Assembly: GCA_937958265.1 (NCBI GenBank)
Contig: CALGNX010000018.1
Coordinates: forward strand, 1-64,000
Direction of reading: 5' to 3'
Source of the DNA: an uncultured Algibacter sp.
Lineage (GTDB): Bacteria; Bacteroidota; Bacteroidia; Flavobacteriales; Flavobacteriaceae
Length of the DNA: 64,000 nt
Positions within the stretch are counted from its first letter, which is position 1. Each line of letters opens with the position of its first letter. A program made the translations under genes and the position numbers. The notes beneath the pieces were generated by a model, which worked only from the letters and a program-made list of their open reading frames with translations, was not told the DNA's origin and searched no databases. Positions 1 to 7,318 of the stretch are shown here, in pieces.

Positions 1-126
1 TTCTAGAGCCATACGGCACAAAACCAAAGAAGTTCTTGGATCTGTAATAACTAATTTTTCGGCTTTATGAATACGATCATAAAATGCAGAAAATTCTGTT
101 GCTAAAAATTGAAAGTTGCTACCCAT
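1..126 (-). CDS. hsdR: Type I restriction endonuclease R subunit (HsdR), N-terminal fragment at window edge
   Basis: An open frame starts at ATG 126 on the minus strand and runs off the left edge after 42 codons. It reads MGSNFQFLATEFSAFY, continues through KAEKLVITDPRTS and ends in CRMALE. This matches the N-terminal helical domain of DEAD/DEAH-type HsdR subunits, which typically begin 'SNF.FL..E...' and contain '.A....DPR.....aR..LE'. HsdR supplies the translocase and nuclease of a type I restriction-modification complex. hsdM and hsdS lie upstream on the same strand at 4553-7267, separated by three other genes. The motor and nuclease motifs are outside the window, so the call rests on the N-terminus and the context. 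Confidence 0.72.
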   Translation of the reverse strand, partial: MGSNFQFLATEFSAFYDRIHKAEKLVITDPRTSLVLCRMALE

Positions 127-442
127 ATAGTAAGTTTATAACCAGCGGGTTAAATTAAGGATTTTCAAAATATATTACTACAATTATATAATTATATGAG
201 CATTTATTTTTTAGGTTAATGTGTTTTAAAATTATTTCATGTTTTTTTTGGAAATGTTGGTGCTTACTTGGCTTCGAGTTTCCTCAGTCTGCGATTCAGA
301 TTACCTTCATCCCTTTAAAGGGCTCTGTTCCTTTTAAGTGCTTTTAGTTCTCTTTTTTATCGCTGTAGATTTTGGAAAGTTTTGGTAATTTATGGTGCTC
401 TCTCTATTTTAAATTTAAATTTACGCGGACGTTTTCCTATCC
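127..442. other. Intergenic stretch with no gene
   Basis: There is no convincing reading frame here. The only structure seen is an AT-rich segment holding a 15-bp sequence at 217-231 that recurs at 1892-1906. The stretch probably carries the promoter of hsdR. Confidence 0.5.
217..231. repeat. 15-bp direct repeat, copy 1 (other copy 1892-1906)
   Basis: TAATGTGTTTTAAAA occurs exactly here and at 1892-1906 in the same orientation. Partial similarity continues on both sides: an AGGT just upstream and a T-rich, CAT-containing stretch downstream. The two copies bracket the AlbA_2 ATPase gene. This fits either a shared promoter element for hsdR and the ATPase gene, or a duplication left when the ATPase gene was inserted. 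Confidence 0.6.
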
Positions 443-1876
443 TTATTCCTCCATAATTTCCCAGTGTCCGCCCTTATCAGGACCTATTCTATTCAGCTTT
501 CCTTTTAATTTAAGCTGAGCTATTTGTTTCTCAATAGCTCGTTCACTTATTCCTATAGCTTTAGCTAAATCTTTAGCGCTTAAATCATTTTTACCTTTAA
601 GTAATCGTATTATTTTCTCCGAACTTTTCTCCGAACTTTTCTCCGAACTTTTTCCTCTAGTTTTCTCCTCTATTTTTTGAGTAGTATCTTGTACTGTTTC
701 TCCTTCAATAGGAATAATAATTTCAAATACATCTCCTTCTGTAAAACTAGGTACAGCTCCAGGATGATATATTTCTAAATATTTATACGTATTACGTACA
801 CCCGAACCTAATTCATCTACCCAACCTACTTCTTTAAAAAACTTAGCTATAATAGGGTTTTTAGGATATGGTGAGAAGTTGGCAGGATCTATAGCACCGC
901 TTCCGTGTGGTTTATTCCAATTTTCTGTACGCACCTGATTTGCTTCTATAATTAGTTTAGCTGGAAAAGGATTTGTAAATTCTCTATGGACTAATAGATT
1001 CCCTATAATTTCTCTAAACAGATTATCACGCACATTAATACGTTGTCCTTTTATAATCGTAAATTTTTCTGGTAAATGCTTTGCTACAAAAGCCATTAAG
1101 CGCTCGTAACTTTCTATAAGGTTGGTACGTATGTCGTCGCGATCATCATAACGATCTGTATTTTCTCTACGAAGAATAGCATCTGTTTTGTGATGCGCCA
1201 GCACGTTTTGAATACAGGTATCACTTCCGAATAAAAGTACGGCAGCCAGTGTGTAGCCTTCGCCACCTGTTTTCATATCACGTTTAAACAATCCTGCAGA
1301 TCGTAATAACTCCTCGTTGTTCATTGCTAACCAAGGATGCGTAGGTTGTATATTTCTAGCTAGGTTTCTTACTTTATCAAACAGACTTGCTTTAAAATCT
1401 GAGACTTGTACATAAGGAAACACTTGATTTTCTGAATAGGTGTTTTGCTTACGTAAGTATAATTGCGAAACGAGTTCGGCATTTTTGGTGATATTAAAAT
1501 CACCATCTTGATTACGATCAAAAATCTTCCCTTTTGTAGCGTGCACCTGCGAGCTCTCTGGCACATAAAGGGAAATGACTTGTTTACCGTTTACCGAGGT
1601 TACTACTGGCGATAAGTAGTAGGGCGGATTTAAACGCTCTGGATTATTTGCGCTAGTCACCATATTATCTACTATGCTTTGCACTTGGTTTTCTTGTACA
1701 CCAGTAATACTGTTATCTACATCATTAATTCCTAGAATGAGATAACCACCACTACGATTCAAAAAACCACAAATAGAATCAAACGCATCGCGGTTAAGCC
1801 CTATACTAGCTGCCTTAAACTCTACCTGAGTGCCTTCTCCTTGCTGTAATAATGCTTGTAGTTTAGCTTCTGTCAT
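443..1876 (-). CDS. AlbA_2/Schlafen-type ATP-binding protein with C-terminal winged helix
   Basis: This 477-residue protein opens with an AlbA_2 (divergent AAA_4/Schlafen-like) domain. Its EGTQVEFKAA motif is near residue 14, and GGYLILGIND near 43 is followed by a 'GV' turn. A GHKL-like ATP-binding part follows, with EIIGNLLVHREF near 288 and a glycine-rich ELGSGVRNTYKYLE near 354. The last ~55 residues form a winged helix (LSAKDLAKAIGISERAIEKQ) joined by a Ser-Ser-Glu-Lys tandem linker. Such proteins are often called transcriptional regulators or putative DNA-binding ATPases and are common in defence islands. It lies between the RT/unknown gene and hsdR, as accessory genes often do inside type I loci. 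The molecular role is unknown; the regulatory function is inferred. Confidence 0.8.
   Translation of the reverse strand: MTEAKLQALLQQGEGTQVEFKAASIGLNRDAFDSICGFLNRSGGYLILGINDVDNSITGVQENQVQSIVDNMVTSANNPERLNPPYYLSPVVTSVNGKQVISLYVPESSQVHATKGKIFDRNQDGDFNITKNAELVSQLYLRKQNTYSENQVFPYVQVSDFKASLFDKVRNLARNIQPTHPWLAMNNEELLRSAGLFKRDMKTGGEGYTLAAVLLFGSDTCIQNVLAHHKTDAILRRENTDRYDDRDDIRTNLIESYERLMAFVAKHLPEKFTIIKGQRINVRDNLFREIIGNLLVHREFTNPFPAKLIIEANQVRTENWNKPHGSGAIDPANFSPYPKNPIIAKFFKEVGWVDELGSGVRNTYKYLEIYHPGAVPSFTEGDVFEIIIPIEGETVQDTTQKIEEKTRGKSSEKSSEKSSEKIIRLLKGKNDLSAKDLAKAIGISERAIEKQIAQLKLKGKLNRIGPDKGGHWEIMEE
615..650. repeat. Three perfect 12-bp tandem repeats inside the ATPase gene
   Basis: TTCTCCGAACTT is repeated three times without mismatch (615-626, 627-638, 639-650). 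On the coding strand this gives the SSEKSSEKSSEK linker. The unit is 12 bp, so copy-number change would lengthen or shorten the linker by four residues without a frameshift. Confidence 0.9.
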
Positions 1877-1891
1877 AGTTTATAAAGGTAC

Positions 1892-1906
1892 TAATGTGTT
1901 TTAAAA
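1892..1906. repeat. 15-bp direct repeat, copy 2 (other copy 217-231)
   Basis: This is an exact copy of TAATGTGTTTTAAAA, placed 16 bp upstream of the AlbA_2 ATPase start on the minus strand. Read on the minus strand it is TTTTAAAACACATTA followed by an AT-rich stretch. It could be part of the promoter. Confidence 0.6.
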
Positions 1907-1982
1907 CTGTTCCATTTTGTTTTTAAAATTCCCGCAAGTGCTACTTCTAAAAAATAGAAGTCATAGTCTTCAGTTAAAGGAA

Positions 1983-2462
1983 TTAATACACTTCTACATC
2001 TATTTCAATAGTGTTTAAAGTACTAGTTATATAGGATTTATACTTTTTAATATCAGCTATAAAAGATGTACAATCGTTACTAAAGTAGCTTTGGTTGGAT
2101 TTAAATAAAACCATAGCATCAAAAAAATAATCTGATCCGTGATGATCTAGTCCATTGTCTGACAAATGGCTATGAATAGATTTTGCTGTAGCCTCAAATA
2201 TGCCTCCTTCAAAAGACAGGTGCCACGCTCGGTTATAATACCCCCTTTTATTATCACAACCATACATTATTTCTTGGTCTAGTATATCTAAAAAAAGATT
2301 CCAATTAATTTCTTTTGCTTGGCTGGTGTTCAAATTTTCAAACCATGTTACTATTTCTTCGCAAGCCTTTTTTTGTTCTTTATCGGTTGCAGGCAAGTTA
2401 GCTACGTATTGCACAGCAGGGATTAGTTTTTGTAATTCGGTAATTATTTTTTTATCAATCAT
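1983..2462 (-). CDS. Hypothetical protein, 159 aa
   Basis: I do not recognise this protein. It is soluble, acidic and probably helical, with no signal peptide or membrane segment. A central stretch is rich in aromatic and charged residues (YGCDNKRGYYNRAWHLSF near residue 67, DHHGSDYFFDAM near 106). It sits 122 bp downstream of the reverse transcriptase and 106 bp upstream of the AlbA_2 ATPase, all on the minus strand. It is therefore probably another accessory gene of the island. It could be an immunity-like or anti-phage accessory protein, but nothing in the sequence proves that. Confidence 0.55.
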   Translation of the reverse strand: MIDKKIITELQKLIPAVQYVANLPATDKEQKKACEEIVTWFENLNTSQAKEINWNLFLDILDQEIMYGCDNKRGYYNRAWHLSFEGGIFEATAKSIHSHLSDNGLDHHGSDYFFDAMVLFKSNQSYFSNDCTSFIADIKKYKSYITSTLNTIEIDVEVY

Positions 2463-2510
2463 TTGTTTAAATAACGTTAAGCCTCACTTTTAAGGCTTTT
2501 ACAAGACGCC

Positions 2511-2541
2511 TTATCAACATTTTTATCAACATTTATCAACT
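2511..2541. repeat. Three TTATCAAC direct repeats downstream of the RT gene
   Basis: TTATCAAC occurs at 2511-2518, 2523-2530 and 2533-2540, the first two followed by A. On the minus strand this reads GTTGATAA three times, just past the RT stop codon. The unit resembles a degenerate DnaA box (TTATCCACA), but there is no other sign of an origin. It may be a protein-binding array or part of the RT transcript's 3' end. Confidence 0.5.
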
Positions 2542-2584
2542 CTTATAGCGTTATTTCATTAATTTATGTCGATAAAATATTTAG

Positions 2585-4180
2585 TCACTTTACGCGCTCC
2601 TTATCTTTATCCTTATCTCTCATAAGGTGATTTATTAATATTTCATCTGAAATTTTAACTTTATTCTTTTCAACCTTTTTAATGGTTTTTATCATTAACT
2701 CATTAAATCTTGACCAGCTTTTTCGTGACTGTCTTTTGATTTGATCGCCATTATTAAAAGCCCTGAAAACTACATTTGATTTTTCAACATAGCTTAAGTA
2801 ATTGCCCCAGTCGTAACGATAGGTTTTAGTTTTACCATTACGTATCATTCTTCTTTTAGAACCTTTATAAGTGAACCGTTTAAATAATGCGCTCTTGTGG
2901 ATTTTATCATCTGTACTTTTTGCATTGATGGCTAATGATGAAGCTCTCTTAAAGGCTCGTTTCATTGAACGGTTAAATTTCGAATAACCAGCAGTTTTAA
3001 TCAGTGCACGTTGACCATTATATTCAAACCCTAAATATTCTAAGGTTTTATTTTTTTCTTCACCTGTTTCTTCATCAACTTCGTAGCCTGTATATTTCCC
3101 TTTTTTTTGTTGAAAATGATACACTTTTGTTTTGTCTGGATGTATTTCAAGATTTACTTTATTATCTACTAAAGCGCGAAGCATTCTTATAGCTACTTGT
3201 TGTTGCTTTCTAGGCACAACTATTATTAAATCGTCACTATACCGCTGGTAATATCCTTTAACATCTTTACTATCTATAAAATCTTGAACTTCCTGGTCAA
3301 AATCTAACATATAGATATTGGCTAGCGTTGCACTAAGTGCTGTACCTTGCGGAATACCCTTTGTTCTAGTTGATTTTGAAATTAAATGAAGGCTATTCTC
3401 GTAAAATTCTTGTTTCTTGCAATAAGCAACAGCATTATTATCTTTTAAAAATCGCTTATGTTTAACCGCTTTTTGTTTTAAATCTAGAGTTTTAGGATCG
3501 TTCTTTGTTCCCGTTTTTACCCAAATTTTATTTTTATAATTTCTGAATAACAAATCTTCATTAACGTATCTCATATTAATGAGAGATTTATAAACTCTAA
3601 AATGATCTTTAGGAAGCGTGGTAGAATTATTCCAAACTTGCGCCCATTTCTGTTTGAGAATTTTATGATCTAACTCATCAAAAAACTTGGTAATGTCTGC
3701 AACAATTACAGTAAGCTCTTTGGCTTGATTATCTTTAATAAACTGAAAGGTTTCCAAAGCGAAATCTACATTGCACTTATGCTTATCCTTCTTATTTTCA
3801 ATCTCAATTTTCCTGTAAGCTACAACTGCATTATTAAAACTTTTTGTTTTAAGTAACTCATTATATTTATTTGAAAGTAAATAGCTGTAGTAAGAGTAGA
3901 TTTGAGCATCAAAATGGCTAGCGAAGAATATTTCTCTTGCTTTTGGTTTTACTTTTACGCGTGTTCGCTTTTTACTTTTGTTTTTTAGGCCCGAATTATT
4001 TGCTCTAAATTTTCTTTGAAAAATAGTACGGTGTAAGAATGGAAGAAAACTGTGTTTGGCTATTTTATTTTTATCCGTGATGTAGTTCTCCAATTTAGAG
4101 ACATCATTATTCTCTAAAGGAAAACCTATGTGAGGATATTTTTTTATTTTAATCCACGGATGTTCTACTTTCTTTTTCAT
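2585..4180 (-). CDS. Reverse transcriptase, probable antiviral DRT2 (UG2)-type
   Basis: This is a 531-residue RNA-directed DNA polymerase. The RT motifs are clear: motif A VIVADITKFFDELDH (158-171), motif B KGIPQGTALSATLANIY (274-290), motif C YSDD (314-317) and the following KTLEYLGF (378-385). About 95 residues separate motifs A and B. The N-terminus (HPW near 7, YPHIGFPL near 15) and IFFASHFDAQIYSYYSYLL (84-102) resemble, from memory, the DRT2/UG2 antiviral RTs. There is no maturase or endonuclease domain, which argues against a group II intron RT. The length and YSDD motif argue against a retron. The gene lies between hsdS and an unknown gene, with a 372-bp upstream gap that can fold. Known DRT2 enzymes copy an upstream ncRNA into repetitive cDNA; applying that here is inference. 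Confidence 0.85.
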   Translation of the reverse strand: MKKKVEHPWIKIKKYPHIGFPLENNDVSKLENYITDKNKIAKHSFLPFLHRTIFQRKFRANNSGLKNKSKKRTRVKVKPKAREIFFASHFDAQIYSYYSYLLSNKYNELLKTKSFNNAVVAYRKIEIENKKDKHKCNVDFALETFQFIKDNQAKELTVIVADITKFFDELDHKILKQKWAQVWNNSTTLPKDHFRVYKSLINMRYVNEDLLFRNYKNKIWVKTGTKNDPKTLDLKQKAVKHKRFLKDNNAVAYCKKQEFYENSLHLISKSTRTKGIPQGTALSATLANIYMLDFDQEVQDFIDSKDVKGYYQRYSDDLIIVVPRKQQQVAIRMLRALVDNKVNLEIHPDKTKVYHFQQKKGKYTGYEVDEETGEEKNKTLEYLGFEYNGQRALIKTAGYSKFNRSMKRAFKRASSLAINAKSTDDKIHKSALFKRFTYKGSKRRMIRNGKTKTYRYDWGNYLSYVEKSNVVFRAFNNGDQIKRQSRKSWSRFNELMIKTIKKVEKNKVKISDEILINHLMRDKDKDKERVK

Positions 4181-4184
4181 TCAA

Positions 4185-4500
4185 AAAAAATAAGGGTCAA
4201 GATTTGCTAGTAGCAGGCTTGCGATTGAACAATGCTCTATCGGCACTTCTCCATAAATGAAGGTTACCGCTACACTTTTCAGGTATAATAATTGCTTATA
4301 TTGCTGTAGAGGTCATTAAAATAACATATCAACGTATGAACAACATTAAACTAAATAACATTACAAGCGCATTTCTGGCTGTTTTATCAATTGCCGTTAA
4401 AATAAATTCAACTTCTCTTGACATTGGTATTCAGTACTCACTTAACGTATATTTTAAGTGATTGTAATTATGCGAAACGTTCTTCTCGGCCACTCGACCC
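4185..4500 (-). ncRNA. Candidate structured ncRNA upstream of the reverse transcriptase (DRT2-like template RNA)
   Basis: The RT start is preceded by about 320 nt without a long ORF but with structure on the minus strand. The two ends pair: GGGTCGAG (4500-4493) with CTTGACCC (4201-4194), 8 bp including one G-U. The second arm is followed at once by a T-run (4192-4183), as in an intrinsic terminator. Inside are a perfect 7-bp hairpin (arms 4439-4445 and 4454-4460) and a 9-bp hairpin with one mismatch (4266-4274 with 4305-4313), which encloses a further TATAA/TTATA stem (4284-4300). Template RNAs sit in this position in DRT2 and retron systems. The boundaries are inferred from the pairing. Confidence 0.5.
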
Positions 4501-4507
4501 TATGTTG

Positions 4508-4515
4508 TAAATTTA
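4508..4515 (-). promoter_or_regulatory. Possible -7 box for the RT-associated ncRNA
   Basis: TAAATTTA lies 8-15 nt upstream of the 5' closing arm at 4500. It is one base from the Bacteroidota -7 consensus TAnnTTTG, and its spacing would start transcription at about the G-rich arm. The -33 match is weak. Confidence 0.28.
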
Positions 4516-4552
4516 ATAGTTTTATTAGTAATTATCTCTAAAATTCAAATTC

Positions 4553-5737
4553 TTAAAGCTCCCCCTTAAACGCTTTTTGTAACAAGCAATTAAACAAATC
4601 TTCTGCTTGCTGAAGCTCTTGTTTTGCAAGTGCTTTTTGTTGCTCTATTAAAGCTATTTTATCGGCAAATTGATTTTGGAGTTTGATGGGGGGATTCATA
4701 ATTTTTAATCGAGAAAATTGTGTTAGATTCAGTCTCGGCAAATTTGCTCCACTTGTATTATTATTAGCCCAATTCACATGCCATTTCCCTCTTAAATAAT
4801 TAGTAACAAATGCTTTATTAGTTTTTTTCTGATTTGGCAGTAAAGTAATAATATCGGTACTACAAATTCCATTGAAACTAGGATTTGCAACCTTGTTTAA
4901 ATAAGGTCGTAATTTTCCATAAAGTATGTGTTCACTTGAAAACAAGTATTTATTGCTTTTTAGTTCATTTTCTTTAACAGTTTGAATTGTGTGAATTTCT
5001 CCCGAATGCTTTTCAATCGAATCAAGTCCAACATAATTTGTATTATCTTTAATTTCTTCAGGACTAACAGAATTCTTTACTAAAGGACACAATTTTACAA
5101 GTTCTGTTTTTTCCCACCCCTTCGGATTTAACACCGGATCCCCAAACATTTCCAAAAAGATAGACTGCGCCAGTAGGTCGTACTCGGTGAGGAGTTGTGC
5201 GGTTTTATCGCGTAGGGCGGCGGCATTGTCTAAAATTTCAGCTATGCGTTGTTGGGTTTTTAGGGGTGGTAGGGGGATTTTACATCCTAAAATTTCTTTT
5301 TTACCTACATTGATCTGTAGTCCACCTCCAGAAAACATTTTATAATAGTTCCTATGTATCGGATGATTTAGAATATATCTCAAATAGTTCTTATCTGCCT
5401 TTTCTTCGTCTTTTATGATAAGTTTACCTGCTCGCTGATTTAATAACCAAATGTACTTACCAGTTTCAACAATTGTGGGAACTCCCAAAATTTTAGGATC
5501 ATTTGCTAAGTCGGTCATAGCAATTACTAAGTCGCCATCTTTGATAATGTAATTGGAATATTTTTCCTGAAAATCATCTGGCAAATACCGTAAATTGTAA
5601 TTTGAATCAAAATTACCATCTGGTCTGATGTTACTCATCCTTAGGCTTACTGTGTTTGATATATCAACGTAATCTTTCGATTTGAATGCATAGCCATTCT
5701 GTAAATCACAAACAATACTCAATTCATCTAGCTTCAT
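4553..5737 (-). CDS. hsdS: Type I restriction-modification specificity subunit S
   Basis: This 394-residue HsdS has the usual two target-recognition domains (about 1-165 and 195-375), each followed by a helical spacer. The first spacer contains PLPPLKTQQRIAEILDNAAA, and the junction FLEMFGDPVLNPKGWEK leads into the second domain. The second half repeats the pattern with PPIKLQNQFADKIALIEQQK. HsdS selects the bipartite DNA target for methylation and restriction. Its ATG directly abuts the hsdM stop codon (TAAATG), so the two are co-translated. The reverse transcriptase and its upstream RNA follow downstream, which is unusual for an hsd operon. Confidence 0.93.
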   Translation of the reverse strand: MKLDELSIVCDLQNGYAFKSKDYVDISNTVSLRMSNIRPDGNFDSNYNLRYLPDDFQEKYSNYIIKDGDLVIAMTDLANDPKILGVPTIVETGKYIWLLNQRAGKLIIKDEEKADKNYLRYILNHPIHRNYYKMFSGGGLQINVGKKEILGCKIPLPPLKTQQRIAEILDNAAALRDKTAQLLTEYDLLAQSIFLEMFGDPVLNPKGWEKTELVKLCPLVKNSVSPEEIKDNTNYVGLDSIEKHSGEIHTIQTVKENELKSNKYLFSSEHILYGKLRPYLNKVANPSFNGICSTDIITLLPNQKKTNKAFVTNYLRGKWHVNWANNNTSGANLPRLNLTQFSRLKIMNPPIKLQNQFADKIALIEQQKALAKQELQQAEDLFNCLLQKAFKGEL

Positions 5738-7267
5738 TTAGTTTAAATTTAATTTTGATAACAAAGCATTTCTCTCTTTGGATAAATTTTCTATTCTATC
5801 AATAATCACTTCTGGCGCATCATATTCCACTTCTTCATATACAATTTCTTTGTAGCGGTTAATAGATAAATCCCAATCGTTTGCTTCAATTTCGGCAAAA
5901 GGCACTAAAAAGGATTGCTCGGTGCGTGCGCGGGTATCTTCGTAACGTTTTGGGTAACGTGCCAGGATATCGGGTAGGTTAAATTTGTCGTGGTCTTTGG
6001 CTAAATCTTCTAGTTCTTTTTCGGTAAGTGCTTTCGCGAAAGCAAAATTATTAAAAGTCGCTTCGTCCACTAACAAATTACGTTTATCGTCTAGGCTTTT
6101 ACCGTCGGCTTTCATATCGTAAAACCATACCTTGTCGGTACCGCCGTTATCGGTTTTGGTAAAAATAATAATGGCGGTGCTTACCCCACTGTAGGGTTTA
6201 AACACGCCGCTGGGCAGGGAAATTACAGCTTCCAGCTTGTGGTTTTTTACAATTTCGCTACGGATGCTTTTAAAGGCTTTACCGCTACCAAACAGCACAC
6301 CATCGGGCACAATTACGGCGGCACGTCCGCCCTTTTTTAGTTGGCGTAGCATGAGTGCCAAAAACAGTAGTTCGGTTTTGGTAGTATCGGTTATGTTACG
6401 CAAGCCTGGGGCAATACTTTCTTTATCTATGGTGCCTTTAAAGGGTGGGTTGGCTAGTACCAGGGTGTAGGCATTGCTAACGGCATTGTCCTTGCTTACG
6501 GCATCTACATCTACTATATTGGGTTGTTGCACGCCGTGTAAAAACAGGTTCATACTGGCTATGCGTAGCATGGTGGCATCAAACTCGGTACCGCTAAACA
6601 TGTGTTTGTTTATATGCTCGCTGTGCTTGTCTAGCTCGGTAACGCTGTAGTGCTTGTCTATATACTCTTTGGCGGCTACAAGGAATCCTGCAGTTCCTAC
6701 ACTGGGGTCGCAAATGGTGTCTTCTAGCGTAGGCTGCATTAACTGGGTCATTAATTTAATAATGTGGCGCGGGGTTCTAAACTGCCCAGCGGTACCGCCG
6801 CCTTCTAGTTTAGAGAGTAGGTACTCGTAAATATCTCCTTTAATATCTTGCGAGTCCATATTTATACGCTCTAGTTTTTCGATAACCAAATCTAGCGTGG
6901 CGGCTTTGTTAATGCCAAAGGCAGCATCTTTCATGTAGGTACTAAACAAACTTTTTTTGCCCCCTAAACTACGTATAAACGGAAAAATACCCGTTACCGA
7001 ATTGTTAAAAACCTCGTGGCGCGCCTGTACGTCCATTTCCTTTAAATTCTTCCAACGGAAGTTTTGCTGGTCGGGCCCAAATACTGGGGTAAAATCTTTT
7101 TTTAAACGCTTTGCCATACGCTCGTTTCGAGTTTCGGTTTCGTCTAAATCTTTTATAAAAATTAAGTAGGTGAGTTGCTCTACTATGGTAATGGTATTGG
7201 ATATACCGCCCGTCCAAAAGGTATTCCAAATGGCGTCTATTTGTTGTTTTAGTGCTCCTGTAATCAT
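5738..7267 (-). CDS. hsdM: Type I restriction-modification DNA methyltransferase subunit M
   Basis: This 509-residue N6-adenine methyltransferase has an N-terminal HsdM helical domain (ALKQQIDAIWNTFW from residue 5). The AdoMet-binding motif I is DPSVGTAGF (187-195) and the catalytic motif IV is NPPF (273-276). FRTPRHIIKLM (163-173) and GRAAVIVPDGVLFGSGK are typical of HsdM. It forms M2S with the downstream HsdS and M2SR2 with HsdR, whose gene starts at 126. It starts 51 bp after the DUF2130 gene ends, so it is probably transcribed from the same long operon. Length and motifs are intact. Confidence 0.95.
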   Translation of the reverse strand: MITGALKQQIDAIWNTFWTGGISNTITIVEQLTYLIFIKDLDETETRNERMAKRLKKDFTPVFGPDQQNFRWKNLKEMDVQARHEVFNNSVTGIFPFIRSLGGKKSLFSTYMKDAAFGINKAATLDLVIEKLERINMDSQDIKGDIYEYLLSKLEGGGTAGQFRTPRHIIKLMTQLMQPTLEDTICDPSVGTAGFLVAAKEYIDKHYSVTELDKHSEHINKHMFSGTEFDATMLRIASMNLFLHGVQQPNIVDVDAVSKDNAVSNAYTLVLANPPFKGTIDKESIAPGLRNITDTTKTELLFLALMLRQLKKGGRAAVIVPDGVLFGSGKAFKSIRSEIVKNHKLEAVISLPSGVFKPYSGVSTAIIIFTKTDNGGTDKVWFYDMKADGKSLDDKRNLLVDEATFNNFAFAKALTEKELEDLAKDHDKFNLPDILARYPKRYEDTRARTEQSFLVPFAEIEANDWDLSINRYKEIVYEEVEYDAPEVIIDRIENLSKERNALLSKLNLN

Positions 7268-7318
7268 GTGTTTTTTGGTTATAGGTAAAGGGTTAAGGGT
7301 TAGCGTATATTACCTAAT

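Noticed and set aside
2511..2541. TTATCAACA repeats as a replication origin (DnaA boxes)
   Set aside because: The match to TTATCCACA is imperfect and there is no dnaA, parAB or AT-rich unwinding context; these are island genes.
4181..4552. Retron msr-msd for the RT upstream region
   Set aside because: End-pairing is retron-like, but the RT is far longer than retron RTs, has YSDD and lacks the usual retron-type C-terminal VTG motif; DRT2-type fits better.
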